A stretch of DNA of 64,000 bases from Nostoc sp. LPT (GCF_017115165.1 NZ_JABXKF010000090.1:21150-85149); one strand, 5' to 3'; counted from the stretch's first letter, positions 35,235 to 45,088 are shown. Notes: a model not told the origin generated them from the sequence alone. Program-made: numbers and translations.

Positions 35235-38200
35235 TCAAATATCTCCTATAGCTACTGTAATGGCATCAAGATCGGTTTGCTCCCATTGGCTTTGCTTAAA
35301 TTCAGCAAAATCGGAAGGCGTAAAACCTCCTACATCAGGAGATTGGCAATGGGCAATCAGCGATCGCAGTGCCTCAATAAACCTTTGAGCAAGAGTTTCA
35401 ACCGTGGATTGCCGATGCAACTGATTGCTATAAGTCCAGTTGATTTGCAGGCGACCTTGAGCAATACTGCTGTTAATTTCCAGCAAGTGAGTTCGTTTGC
35501 AAAGCAAACTATGACTGGGACCGCTCGATTCGGTAGCAAAGCTAAATAAAGACGATTCTGGTAAAGCTTGGTCAAACTGTCCTAAATAATTAAAAATAAC
35601 TTCCGCTTTTGGCAAGCAACTGAATTGTTCGCTAATTTCCTTCTCTAAACTGAGATAGCGCAACACTCCATAACCAATACCTCGATTTGGAATCGCCCTT
35701 AACTGCTCTTTAATTGACTTGAGGGCTTTTCCTGGCAAATCGGAAGAGTTTTTTAGACTCAGGTGTACCGGGAAGATAGTTGTGAACCAGCCTACAGTCC
35801 TCGATAAATCTACATCTTCAAACAGTTCTTCTCGACCATGCCCTTCTAAGTCAATTAGTAGAGAAGTGTCCCCCGTCCATTGGCTAAATGTTTGTACAAG
35901 TGCAGTTAACAATACATCATTAATTTGCGTCTGATAAACTGCTGGCACCTGTTGCAATAAAACTTGAGTTTCTTCTTCAGTCAACAATACAGCCACAGTA
36001 CAAGCTGATTCTTCTAGATTCTTCCCATCGCTAAAATCTATCGGTATAGACTTAACAGGTTGCTGCTGTATTGTCAGCCAGTATTCTAGCTCCGAACGCA
36101 ATGTGAGCAATTGTGCATATTCTTGTAGATAGCTAGACCACTGCTGAAAAGAAGTTGTTTTAGGTGGCAGTTGTAGTGCTTTGTCCTGACAAATTTGCTC
36201 TTTAGCTGTTTGAAAATCTTCAATTAAAATTCGCCAAGAAACTCCATCAACAATTAAGTGGTGAATCACCCAAAGTAAGCGACTTGGTTGATTTGCACCA
36301 AGATCAAAAAGAGCAACCCGGAATAATGGTCCTTCTGTCAAATTCAAGCTGGCTTGTAGCTGCGCTGAGATTGCTTCTATCTGTGCTAGTTGTTTTTCTT
36401 TGGATAATGCTGACAAATCTGAATAGGTTACGGGCACTTGATTATCAGGACTTACTATCACTGCCTGAAAGCCAAATTCTTGTTTTATAAATCGAGAACG
36501 CAGCGCGTCATGATGTTTTTGTAAATCTTGTACCACCTTTTCTAAAGCTACAAGGTTGATGGGCTGTTTTACTTCTAACAGCACTGCTTGATTCCAGTGG
36601 TGTAGTTCTGGTTGGTCTTGTTCAAAAAACCAATGCTGAATAGGTGTTAACTCTAGCGAACCAGTGACTAGGTTTTGTTCTGCTTGAATTTTCTTGGTTG
36701 TGCCAGCTACAATTACTAGTTGAGCAATTGTTTGATGTTGAAATAATTGCTTAGGAGTTAATTGCAGACCCGCTTGGTTGGCTTTGGATATTACTTGAAG
36801 ACTAAGGATAGAATCTCCTCCTACTTCAAAAAAGTTATCGTTTATACCTATTTTTTCTAAACCTAATACCTCTGTCCAGATAACAGCCAATTGTTTTTCA
36901 ACGGTGGTCTGAGGTGCGATGAAAGCTTTTGCGAGTTTTGAACGTGCTGTATCGGGGGAAGGTAGTGCTTTGCGGTCAACCTTCCCATTAGGTGTCAGTG
37001 GTAGTGCCTCCAATGTGACAAAAGCTGCTGGCACCATGTAGTTTGGCAACTTTGACTCTAAAAAGCTACGTAATTCAGGAATTGCCAGTGTCTGTTCTTT
37101 TTGAGGAACTACATAGGCCACTATTTGTTTAGAATTTACCGATTCTTCGCTTACTACAACTACAGTTTCTCGGACTGCTGGGTGTTGGCTAATGAGTGTT
37201 TCAATTTCCCCCAATTCAACACGGAAACCTCGAATTTTTATTTGGTTGTCAATTCTACCGATATACTCAATATCTCCACTTGGTAAATAGCGGGCTAAAT
37301 CACTAGTTTTATAAAGGCGATCGCCTTTTTGTTTACTAAAAGGATTGGGAATAAATTTCAGAGCTGTTAATTCAGGTTGATTTAAATAACCTCTAGCTAA
37401 TCCAAGTCCGCCAATGTGCAATTCACCCGGTACTCCCATTGGTACTGGTTGCAAATATTGGTCTAAAATGTACAACTGGGTATTAGCGATCGCTTTACCA
37501 ATCGGTATGGAACCTGAAGTATGTTTCCCGACTGGAACTTGATAAATACAGCAGCCTACCACTGTCTCTGTAGGTCCGTATTCGTTGACTAATATAGTCT
37601 CTGGAGCTACATCTTGCCAGAAGGTGATACTTTGGGCTAATAAATTTTCCCCACCAATAATAAAAGCTCTGGTTTTATTTGCGAGCTCTTCTTGACATAA
37701 CTGTTGCTTCAGCAAATCCAAGTGAGCGGGAGTAATTTTTACCAAACTTAAATTTGAGCTTTTACTTAAAGCTTGAGAAAGGGTTTCAATGCCTTGCTCT
37801 TCTGATAGTAATTCCACTATCCGACCAACTAATAAAGGTGACAAAAGACTGGTGATTGTTAAGTCAAAAGCTAAAGGTGAGTGAACTAAAGTTCCTACTC
37901 CTTGTTCTACTGCATATGTTTGAGTACACCAACTTAGGTAGTTAACTAATCCTTGATGGGGAATTAAAGTTCCTTTGGGTTTCCCAGTGGAACCAGAGGT
38001 GTAAATAACATAGGCTAGATTTAATTCAGTTGTCTTAGTAATTGGATTTTCAATTTTTTGTTGATTTATGGTCTGCCAATCACTATCTATACAAATTACT
38101 TGAATTTCATTTGTAGCTAAATCTGCCAATAAATGCTGTTGAGTCAGCAGCACTGGCATTTGAGAATCTTTTAGGATAAAATCTTTTCTTTCTAAGGGAT

Positions 38201-39842
38201 AGCTAGGATCAATTGGTATATAAGCACCACCTGCTTTTAAGATAGCTAAAAGTCCAATTAGCATTAAAGGTGATCGCTCGACACAAAGTCCCACCATTGC
38301 ATCTGGTTTCACACCTAATTGTTGTAGATAATGAGCTAGCTGGTTAGCACGAGTGTTTAATTCTTGGTAGGTAACTTGCTGGTTTTTATAAATAACAGCA
38401 ATGTTTTCTGGTGTGCGAGCTACTTGTTCTGCAAAAAGTTGATGAAAACATTTATTTATTGGAAAAACAGTTTGTGTATTATTAAGCTCAACCAATAGTT
38501 TGTGTCGTTCATTATCGCTAAGTATTTCTAATTCGCTTAGGAATGTATGAGGATGATTAGTTGCACTTTGTAAGAGAGTGGAAAATTGTCCCGCTAAACG
38601 TTCGATATCTTCTTGTAAAAAGAACTCTGAATCATAGTGCCATTCGGCGTGAAGAGAGTCTTGTGTACGTATAAATAATAATTTTATTTTAAACTTATCA
38701 AAACAAACATATTGCTGTGATAGAGAAAACGTGACTGCATTTGTAGTCAAAAATTTAACATTTTGCTCTATAAAGTCGAAACAGAAAGGGAAGAAAGGTA
38801 CATCGTTGATAGCTTTATCTAATCCGGAAATTAATTCCCAATTAAAACAATCTTGCCATTCAGATGCTTGATTTTCAGCAAAAATAATTTGCTCTAAAAC
38901 TTCGCTCAACTTTAAGCTACCTTGAAGATAACAATCTACTGGTACATATTTGGCAAGTAGTCCCAGCATTTCTTGAAGTTCTTCTTCCGATCTACCATCG
39001 CAACTAGTACCAACAACCATATTTGATACATTAGTTAAACGCCATAGTAATATTTGCCAACATGTTAGTAAGAATATTAATTCTGTAGTATTACATCTTT
39101 CGGCGATCGCGGTGATTTTATCTGCTAATTGACACGAAATTATCTGAGTGAAAACTTGAGGTTGAAATTTAATTTTACTAGAAAATAGATTTTCATTTGG
39201 TAGCTTCAAATTGAAAATATGGCTGATATCTTTTTGTCGCCAATATTCTTTCCCAATTTCCGCTTCTTCGGATTCCAATAATTCATTTTGCCAATCTGAA
39301 AAAACAATGTATTGTACTGGTTCATTTGTGATGCTATCATCATACAAATCTCCAGTGTAAGCACGACTTATTTCTGCTACGAAATTATTAAGTGAGGTTG
39401 CATCTGCGTATAGAGCAGGTAAGTTTAACAGCAATAGATATTTAGATGCTGACAGAGTAGCTAGAGATATCTGTAATGAGGATGATTTCTCAAAGTGAAA
39501 AGTTTGCTGTTTAGCAGATTCAATAACTAATCCAACAGCATTTTTTTGTTCTTCAGGTTTCATCGCTCTGAAGTCGTGTTCTTCTATTAAGACATTGCCA
39601 CTATTTTCAATCACTTGCAGTGGAATACTCATCCCTGGTAAGCAACGAAAACTAGTGCCAAGAATTTCATGTCTCTTGACAACAGTTTTTAAGGCAATTT
39701 TAAATGCTTCAATATTTAAATCACCTGTAATTTCCACTGTACAAAATGAACGATAGGCAAGGCTATGCTTATCTTGTTGTAGTAGCCATAAATGTTTTTG
39801 TTGCGGCGAAAGTTGAAAACCCTGAATTACTTTCTTATTCAT
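35235..39842 (-). CDS. NRPS: degenerate C ('interface'-like)-A(Asn)-PCP-E
   Basis: A 1535-aa protein. The first about 450 residues have a C-domain fold by sequence (FQLSPQQKHLWLLQQ, RHEILGTSF). The catalytic motif is lost, however: LPALYADATS near 144 replaces HHxxxDG. The A domain (A3 YTSGSTGKPKG near 614, A5 NEYGPTETVVG near 754) has code DLTKIGEVGK, closest to asparagine; aspartate usually has His instead of Glu at the 322 position. PCP GGDS lies near 1010, followed by a canonical E domain with HHLIVDGVSWRIL near 1196, YGVLRYL and NYLGQF, so D-configured product is expected. Because its own C-like domain appears inactive, condensation probably depends on the C domain of the upstream C-hydroxylase protein. 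The degenerate domain resembles the interface domains described for siderophore NRPSs that recruit beta-hydroxylases. Confidence 0.94.
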   Translation of the reverse strand: MNKKVIQGFQLSPQQKHLWLLQQDKHSLAYRSFCTVEITGDLNIEAFKIALKTVVKRHEILGTSFRCLPGMSIPLQVIENSGNVLIEEHDFRAMKPEEQKNAVGLVIESAKQQTFHFEKSSSLQISLATLSASKYLLLLNLPALYADATSLNNFVAEISRAYTGDLYDDSITNEPVQYIVFSDWQNELLESEEAEIGKEYWRQKDISHIFNLKLPNENLFSSKIKFQPQVFTQIISCQLADKITAIAERCNTTELIFLLTCWQILLWRLTNVSNMVVGTSCDGRSEEELQEMLGLLAKYVPVDCYLQGSLKLSEVLEQIIFAENQASEWQDCFNWELISGLDKAINDVPFFPFCFDFIEQNVKFLTTNAVTFSLSQQYVCFDKFKIKLLFIRTQDSLHAEWHYDSEFFLQEDIERLAGQFSTLLQSATNHPHTFLSELEILSDNERHKLLVELNNTQTVFPINKCFHQLFAEQVARTPENIAVIYKNQQVTYQELNTRANQLAHYLQQLGVKPDAMVGLCVERSPLMLIGLLAILKAGGAYIPIDPSYPLERKDFILKDSQMPVLLTQQHLLADLATNEIQVICIDSDWQTINQQKIENPITKTTELNLAYVIYTSGSTGKPKGTLIPHQGLVNYLSWCTQTYAVEQGVGTLVHSPLAFDLTITSLLSPLLVGRIVELLSEEQGIETLSQALSKSSNLSLVKITPAHLDLLKQQLCQEELANKTRAFIIGGENLLAQSITFWQDVAPETILVNEYGPTETVVGCCIYQVPVGKHTSGSIPIGKAIANTQLYILDQYLQPVPMGVPGELHIGGLGLARGYLNQPELTALKFIPNPFSKQKGDRLYKTSDLARYLPSGDIEYIGRIDNQIKIRGFRVELGEIETLISQHPAVRETVVVVSEESVNSKQIVAYVVPQKEQTLAIPELRSFLESKLPNYMVPAAFVTLEALPLTPNGKVDRKALPSPDTARSKLAKAFIAPQTTVEKQLAVIWTEVLGLEKIGINDNFFEVGGDSILSLQVISKANQAGLQLTPKQLFQHQTIAQLVIVAGTTKKIQAEQNLVTGSLELTPIQHWFFEQDQPELHHWNQAVLLEVKQPINLVALEKVVQDLQKHHDALRSRFIKQEFGFQAVIVSPDNQVPVTYSDLSALSKEKQLAQIEAISAQLQASLNLTEGPLFRVALFDLGANQPSRLLWVIHHLIVDGVSWRILIEDFQTAKEQICQDKALQLPPKTTSFQQWSSYLQEYAQLLTLRSELEYWLTIQQQPVKSIPIDFSDGKNLEESACTVAVLLTEEETQVLLQQVPAVYQTQINDVLLTALVQTFSQWTGDTSLLIDLEGHGREELFEDVDLSRTVGWFTTIFPVHLSLKNSSDLPGKALKSIKEQLRAIPNRGIGYGVLRYLSLEKEISEQFSCLPKAEVIFNYLGQFDQALPESSLFSFATESSGPSHSLLCKRTHLLEINSSIAQGRLQINWTYSNQLHRQSTVETLAQRFIEALRSLIAHCQSPDVGGFTPSDFAEFKQSQWEQTDLDAITVAIGDI

Positions 39843-39873
39843 GATATATAATTTGATAACTTGTTAATTAGTT

Positions 39874-39924
39874 AATAATTATTCATGCTGTTTAGTGTAT
39901 GCGTCTTATGAGTGAATAATTATT
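39874..39924. repeat. 12-bp perfect inverted repeat between C-hydroxylase and Asn-module genes
   Basis: AATAATTATTCA at 39874-39885 is mirrored exactly by TGAATAATTATT at 39913-39924, separated by 27 bases. The second arm touches the stop codon of the C-hydroxylase gene. The stem is very AT-rich, so it is weak as a terminator. It could be an attenuating hairpin or a pair of operator-like half-sites; a similar GAATAATTAT occurs at 62341-62350 upstream of the loading gene. Confidence 0.4.
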
Positions 39925-42506
39925 TAAAAATGATGTTGAAAAGGCTCACCCATCGCAGTTAAAATTTTTCTTGAACCAGAGTAAGGATTGCGTCCGTGAG
40001 CTGTCAACATATTATCTAACATTAATATATTCCCTTTCTGCCAAGGGTAAACAATCGTTTCTTGTTGATAAGCTTCACGAATTTCTGCAATAACTGAGTC
40101 TTCAATAGGAGAACCATCACCATAAAAAGTGTTGTAGGGTAAATCTTCTTCTGTAAACTCGTTGAAAAATTTTTCTCGAAATTGTGTTGGTAAACTCGAA
40201 ACATGCCAAAAAACAACATGATTAAACCAAACCATTTCACCCGTTTTTGGATGTTGTGCTATGGCTGGACGAACTTGACGAGTTCTTAAACGATCGCTAT
40301 CTTTCCACTCAACCTGAATGCAAGCGTTATAACAATACTCTTCCATCACAGCTTTGTCTGTTGTGTGAAAGGCTTTTTGCCAAGGTAAACCAAAGCCATC
40401 ACCATAGTTGCGAACTAACATCCACCCTTTTTCTTGAAAGCGTTCTCTAATCTGAGGGTGAATATGTTGAAATACTTTTCTCACATCAGCAATTGGAGTT
40501 TCTCCTCCTTGATTTGCAGGTTCAATGCAGCAAAACCATATCTTCATCGGATAGGTACTGGCATAGGATGACTCATTATGTAAAGCAATGGTTTGGTCAG
40601 CTGGAAATTCGGTAGATGTATAAACTTTTTCGCTTAACTTAGTACGAGGTGTGGAAGATTCTATGTAAGGCATTAATTCAGGACATACGGCACTAACGAA
40701 TTGCTCAAAATCCTCTTTTTGATTAATAGCAAAGCCTCTAAATAAAATTCCTCCATATTTCAACAATTTATTGATAATGAATTGTTGATTGTTCTCAGCC
40801 CAGATTTGTAAATTAATATCACTGACTTTAGGCGTAATAACTAAAGGTAAATTTACTTCAGGTTGCAAAAATTTTTCTGTTATTAATTCTTGTTCAGATA
40901 AATTGATTACTGTAGGTTTGGGTTGTGATTTAAAGGCTTTAAATTTTTGGCGACGAGCTTGTTGAAATTCCTGTTGCTTTGTCTCGTGTCTTTGCTTATC
41001 TGCTGTTTTCAGTATTTCTTTGATAGCTGTAAATTTAATATTAGGTTGAGCAACAACTGCACGCAAAATTATTGCATAATCTGTAATAAATTTAGCAATT
41101 TTGGAAGCATTAAATAAGTCTGTGCTGTATTCCAACCTACCACTCAACCCTTGTTTGCTTTCCCACATATTAAGTAGTAAATCAAATTTAGCCGTACCAT
41201 TGTCAATATCTTCAAAAACTTTCAATTTCAAACCCTCTAGTTCCAGTCGCGATGTTGGGGCATTTTGCAGGACAAACTTGGATTGGAACAGAGGTGTATG
41301 AGCCAAATCTCGCTCTGGCTTCAGAGCTAATACTAACTTGTCAAACGGCATATCCTGATGTTCATAAGCGGCCAAAGTTACCTCACGAACACGTTTCAAC
41401 AATTCCTGAAAAGTTGGGTTACCAGATAAATCAGTACGTAATACTAGCTGATTAACAAAAAAACCAATAATCTTCTCTGTTTCTGGAAAATTACGATTAG
41501 CAACATCAGTACCTACAACAATATCATCCTGCTTCGTGCAGTAATGGATCAAGGTCTTGAATGCTGCCATTAGAGTCATAAATAGAGTTACTCCCTCCCG
41601 ATGGCTAAGTGCTTTAATTTCTTCACAAAGTTCTTTTGGCAGTTCTACATGTTGCCTGGCACCGCGAAAAGTTTGGATTTCAGGACGGGGATAGTCGGTA
41701 GGCAATTCCAGCACAGGTAAGTTAGCAAGTTGCTGTTTCCAGTAAGATAAGTGCTTCTCCATTACTTCTCCTTGCAGCCAGTGATTTTGCCAATAGGCGA
41801 AGTCTGCATATTGAATTGGCAACTCTGGCAAAAGTGTTCGCGTAGCGTCTGTCTGCGACACGCTGCGCGAACGCAGAGAAGGTTCTCCTTTACTGAAAGC
41901 TGCATAAAGGGTGGAAAATTCACGAAAAAATATACCAGTTGACCAACCATCAACGGCAATATGGTGGATTGTGAATAGCAGCAAGTATTCCTGCAAACTT
42001 GTTTGTAGGAGTATTAGTCGCAGCAAGGGACCAGTTGCTAAATCAAAAGGTTTTTGAGCTATCTCTGTTGTTAGTCGGTTGACTTGTGCTTGCCGTTTAA
42101 CTTCTGGTATAGAGAGCAAGTTCACCACTGGTAGGGTCACAGTTACAGTAGGATGAATAACCTGAACTGCTTGTTCCTCAACTACCTCAAAAGTAGTACG
42201 TAACGCTTCATGGCGTCGCACAATTTCCTTGAGACTTTGTTCTAGGGCATCTACGTTAAGCGCACCTGTTAGCTGTACACACACTAGTTCACTGTAGGAA
42301 GCATTGCCGGGATCTAACTGTTGAAGAAACCATAGCCGATGCTGAGCAAAAGACAGAGGAACAGAACCTTGGTGGGTGCGACGAGGAATAACTATTTGTT
42401 GAGTATTAGGCTCATGCTGACCCCGTAAGCGCTTTTCTAAAATTGCTTGTTTAGCAGGTGAGAGCTTAGAACGTCGTTTAATAATTTCATCTGTTTTGCT
42501 ATCCAT
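39924..42506 (-). CDS. C domain fused to SyrP/TauD-like Fe(II)/2-oxoglutarate beta-hydroxylase
   Basis: About 860 aa. The start is set at the ATG at 42506, which has an AAGGA SD; the longer frame to 42548 would need TTG. A full C domain (PLSFAQHRLWFLQQ, HHIAVDGWS near 182) runs to about 460. A charged linker and a TauD/TfdA-type dioxygenase (about 530-860) follow, with metal ligands visible as HNE near 642 (HxE form) and the distal His in TAHGRNPYSGSR near 837, followed by the Arg that binds 2-oxoglutarate. The protein has no A or PCP domain, so both halves must act on a carrier held elsewhere, most simply the Asn-PCP of the next protein, giving beta-hydroxy-Asn(or Asp). A palindromic repeat adds about 13 residues inside the C domain (41836-41872). 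Confidence 0.92.
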   Translation of the reverse strand: MDSKTDEIIKRRSKLSPAKQAILEKRLRGQHEPNTQQIVIPRRTHQGSVPLSFAQHRLWFLQQLDPGNASYSELVCVQLTGALNVDALEQSLKEIVRRHEALRTTFEVVEEQAVQVIHPTVTVTLPVVNLLSIPEVKRQAQVNRLTTEIAQKPFDLATGPLLRLILLQTSLQEYLLLFTIHHIAVDGWSTGIFFREFSTLYAAFSKGEPSLRSRSVSQTDATRTLLPELPIQYADFAYWQNHWLQGEVMEKHLSYWKQQLANLPVLELPTDYPRPEIQTFRGARQHVELPKELCEEIKALSHREGVTLFMTLMAAFKTLIHYCTKQDDIVVGTDVANRNFPETEKIIGFFVNQLVLRTDLSGNPTFQELLKRVREVTLAAYEHQDMPFDKLVLALKPERDLAHTPLFQSKFVLQNAPTSRLELEGLKLKVFEDIDNGTAKFDLLLNMWESKQGLSGRLEYSTDLFNASKIAKFITDYAIILRAVVAQPNIKFTAIKEILKTADKQRHETKQQEFQQARRQKFKAFKSQPKPTVINLSEQELITEKFLQPEVNLPLVITPKVSDINLQIWAENNQQFIINKLLKYGGILFRGFAINQKEDFEQFVSAVCPELMPYIESSTPRTKLSEKVYTSTEFPADQTIALHNESSYASTYPMKIWFCCIEPANQGGETPIADVRKVFQHIHPQIRERFQEKGWMLVRNYGDGFGLPWQKAFHTTDKAVMEEYCYNACIQVEWKDSDRLRTRQVRPAIAQHPKTGEMVWFNHVVFWHVSSLPTQFREKFFNEFTEEDLPYNTFYGDGSPIEDSVIAEIREAYQQETIVYPWQKGNILMLDNMLTAHGRNPYSGSRKILTAMGEPFQHHF
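41836..41872. repeat. Palindromic short repeat inserted in frame in a condensation domain
   Basis: GTTCGCGTAGCG (41836-41847) and CGCTGCGCGAAC (41861-41872) form a 12-bp stem with one G-T type mismatch around a 13-base loop. It is the GC-rich palindrome type scattered through Nostocales intergenic DNA. Here it lies within the coding frame and yields the peptide SLRSRSVSQTDATRT between YAAFSKGEP and LLPELPIQYADF. The other C domains of this cluster go almost directly from the first of these blocks to the second. Confidence 0.85.
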
Positions 42507-42548
42507 AATATTATCCTTATAATTTATGAATTTTTTATGACTAATCAA

Positions 42549-43619
42549 CTAAGTAATTACTTGAAAATTTACATAAGAAGGTACAGGCTGAATCCGACTT
42601 AAATCATTTTCAAAAGTCACTGAATTGCCATTCTGATCAATTTCCTTAAACCCTGCAAATTTATAAGATATGTACATCATTCGATTGCGATCGTTTGGTA
42701 CAAACTCTGCTAAAAGACGAACATTACTGCTTTGAGCCAGACCCATAATATGATTTAACATAATTGTCCCGACTCCCCTCGACATAACACGACAAGACAT
42801 CAGCAAAAGCTTGACTGTCCATGACTTAGGCTGACATTCAATCAGAACTAAACCGATCTTTCCGTAGCTGCCATACTTATCTTCCAGACTTGCAATTAGC
42901 AGTTTATGATTTTCTGATTGGCGAAAATGATTGAGTTCGTCGTAGGAGTAGGTATAACCAGTTGTATTCAATTGGTTAGTTCTTAGTGTTAATTCTTCTG
43001 CACGCTGTAAGTCTTCTTCTTTAGCAAAAGATATTGTGAAATTCATATTGAGAGTAGCTAAGAATTCGTCTGCTGTGCCAACAAATTCTTTCTCTGCATT
43101 TTGACGCTCAATATCACTAACATACATCAATCTTCTAATTCGTGAATCTTCCGTAATAAAACGTGGATTCATGACAGGCATATCTAAAATACTACTTATT
43201 TCATCTGTGTTTATACACAGTATTTCTGGCAAGGTAAATTTTACTTCTTCTAGTTCAAATAATTGGTCATCAATGAAAGCGATCGCATTCATCCCAATAT
43301 TAAGTAACTTAGCAACTTCTTTGATAGAGGCAGCCTTAGAATTCCAATTTATTTGTGGGTATAAAAAATACTCTTTCAACCCAAATTCTTCTAGTTTAGT
43401 TATTGCTGTAGCATATTCATTCTTACTTGCTATAGATTGTAGAATACCACGATTATCTAAAGTCTGAATAAGATTTACTATATTTTCTCGCAGAGAGACT
43501 TTCTCATCTTCCAGCAAAATCCCATGCCAGATGGTATTATCCAAATCCCAAACGAGACATTTAATAACTTTTTTGTCTTTTTGTTTGCTATTTACGTTTT
43601 GTTCTTGAGTACTAATCAT
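42549..43619 (-). CDS. FkbH-like HAD-family glyceryl-ACP synthase
   Basis: A 356-aa protein with the HAD nucleophile motif CLVWDLDNTIWHG near residue 22, IASKNEY, and FIDDQLFELEEVK in the phosphatase-like half. A C-terminal acyltransferase-like half contains LRTNQLNTTGYTYS and RVMSRGVGTIMLNH. FkbH enzymes take a D-1,3-bisphosphoglycerate-derived glyceryl unit and load it on a discrete ACP, the first step toward hydroxymalonyl- or methoxymalonyl-ACP. It follows the acyl-CoA dehydrogenase gene by 3 bases, and the ACP and hydroxyacyl dehydrogenase are just upstream, completing the set. No FkbG-type O-methyltransferase is visible in the window. Confidence 0.93.
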   Translation of the reverse strand: MISTQEQNVNSKQKDKKVIKCLVWDLDNTIWHGILLEDEKVSLRENIVNLIQTLDNRGILQSIASKNEYATAITKLEEFGLKEYFLYPQINWNSKAASIKEVAKLLNIGMNAIAFIDDQLFELEEVKFTLPEILCINTDEISSILDMPVMNPRFITEDSRIRRLMYVSDIERQNAEKEFVGTADEFLATLNMNFTISFAKEEDLQRAEELTLRTNQLNTTGYTYSYDELNHFRQSENHKLLIASLEDKYGSYGKIGLVLIECQPKSWTVKLLLMSCRVMSRGVGTIMLNHIMGLAQSSNVRLLAEFVPNDRNRMMYISYKFAGFKEIDQNGNSVTFENDLSRIQPVPSYVNFQVIT

Positions 43620-43622
43620 ATA

Positions 43623-44807
43623 TTAACTTTTCTCTGCTAATTTCTTTTCCAAGCCAGTAGTAACAGTTGTAAAAAGATAATCTTGATAACCTGAGTCTGC
43701 GATAGTAATTTCTTGAATTTGAGTACTACCTTCAATGATTTCCATAATTTTAGAGTCGCGTAAATACCTTTCTACTGGGTATTCACTACTACAACCATTG
43801 CCACCATGAATTTGCACGCCATCATTTGCTATTTTGGTAGCGACTGTGGATGCAAAGTACTTAGCAATAGAAGTCTCCACAATCGAGTTAGGGTCGTTAA
43901 TGTCTTTGAGATAACCAGCTTGATAACACAGAAGTCTTGCTGCTTTCACGTTAGTAATCATCTGACTAATCATTTGACGGATTAATTGATGTTCTTTTAG
44001 ATAAACACCAAACTGTTTTCGCTCATTTGTATACTTGATACAAGCTTCTAAACAAGCTTGAGCAATACCTACACAACCCCATGCCACACTATATCTACCA
44101 TAATCAAGCGCAGTCGCAGCAATGTAGGAAAATCCCAAACCTAGTTTACCTACTAAATTTTCTACAGAAACGTGACAGTCATTAAAGTGCAATTCTGCTG
44201 ACATTGAAGCTCTAACACCTAAAATACCAGACATTGGTTTTACTGACAGTCCAGGACTATTTTTTTCAATTAAAAAAGCAGTGGGTTTACCCTCACATTT
44301 AGCAAAGACCAAAAATACATTTGCTATTTGTCCATAAGTAATCCATTTCTTTTGCCCATTTAAGATATAAGCATCACCAGCAAGTGTTGCTGTTGTTTCT
44401 ACACTTTTGGCATCGCTACCTACATTCGGTTCGCTTAACGCAAAAGCAGCAATAGTTTCACCAGATGCAAATTTAGGAAGCCAATACTGTTTTTGAGATT
44501 TATTACCCCATTTAGACAAAGCATGAGCCACCATGTTGTGAACTGTCAACAAACTCCGTACCGAAGAACATCCCCGTCCAATTTCCTCGTTGAGAATGCC
44601 ATAGGTAATCATGTCCATTGCTTGTCCGCCATATTCTTGGGGCAATATAGCACCGAGAAAACCACGTTGAGCTATTTTCTTAATTAGTTGTGGCGGGGTA
44701 AATTCTTTGCTATCCCATTCGCCAGCATCAGGGCATATTTCTTGATTAACAAAAGTTCTAAATTCCGCTTTGGCGTTTTTTTGTTGAGCAGATAGTTCCA
44801 GTTTCAT
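43623..44807 (-). CDS. Acyl-CoA dehydrogenase-family flavoprotein for hydroxymalonyl-ACP formation
   Basis: A 394-aa acyl-CoA dehydrogenase homologue. Motifs include AFALSEPNVGSDA (flavin-binding signature), GQKKWITYGQIANVFLVFAKC, and the C-terminal MEIIEGSTQIQ, whose Glu is at the catalytic-base position. Length and order match FkbI/ZmaE-type enzymes, which oxidise the C3 aldehyde of 2-hydroxy-3-oxopropionyl-ACP to the carboxylate rather than performing beta-oxidation. The assignment to that step rests on its tight linkage to the FkbH gene (3 bases downstream) and the nearby discrete ACP. About 300 bases of repeat-bearing DNA separate it from the ACP gene. Confidence 0.9.
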   Translation of the reverse strand: MKLELSAQQKNAKAEFRTFVNQEICPDAGEWDSKEFTPPQLIKKIAQRGFLGAILPQEYGGQAMDMITYGILNEEIGRGCSSVRSLLTVHNMVAHALSKWGNKSQKQYWLPKFASGETIAAFALSEPNVGSDAKSVETTATLAGDAYILNGQKKWITYGQIANVFLVFAKCEGKPTAFLIEKNSPGLSVKPMSGILGVRASMSAELHFNDCHVSVENLVGKLGLGFSYIAATALDYGRYSVAWGCVGIAQACLEACIKYTNERKQFGVYLKEHQLIRQMISQMITNVKAARLLCYQAGYLKDINDPNSIVETSIAKYFASTVATKIANDGVQIHGGNGCSSEYPVERYLRDSKIMEIIEGSTQIQEITIADSGYQDYLFTTVTTGLEKKLAEKS

Positions 44808-44867
44808 AATACCATTTTTGCCACATAAAATGGCAATTTATATTTTATCAAGAAGAACTCAGAAGTC

Positions 44868-45088
44868 AGTCGTCAGAATTCAGAATGTATTCTGTACGAG
44901 TAGCTGATAGAGTAACGATTCGCCGTGTTCGCTGGCATCTGAGTATTAGATTAAAACCTTGTCTCCTCCTGGGCAAAAATAAATTCAAATATTCTTCCTT
45001 CTTAAAACTCTATCCCTTAAGAGCGGGACACTGCGCGTAGCTTGCTTCCCTGTAAGGGTACATGGGTAGAGTATTCTGAATTCAGAAT
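44868..45088. repeat. Intergenic palindromic repeats between ACP and acyl-CoA dehydrogenase genes
   Basis: The 296-base gap 44808-45103 has no coding signal. It holds the perfect 16-bp palindrome ATTCTGAATTCAGAAT at 45073-45088, a related GAATTCAGAAT copy near 44876, and a GCGTAGCTTGC-type GC-rich fragment near 45036. These look like common cyanobacterial filler repeats inserted into an otherwise compact four-gene operon. No convincing promoter or terminator is seen. Confidence 0.5.

Noticed and set aside
42507..42548. Longer N-terminus for the C-hydroxylase protein
   Set aside because: It would need a TTG directly after the FkbH stop, with no SD. The ATG at 42506 has an AAGGA site and the usual domain start.
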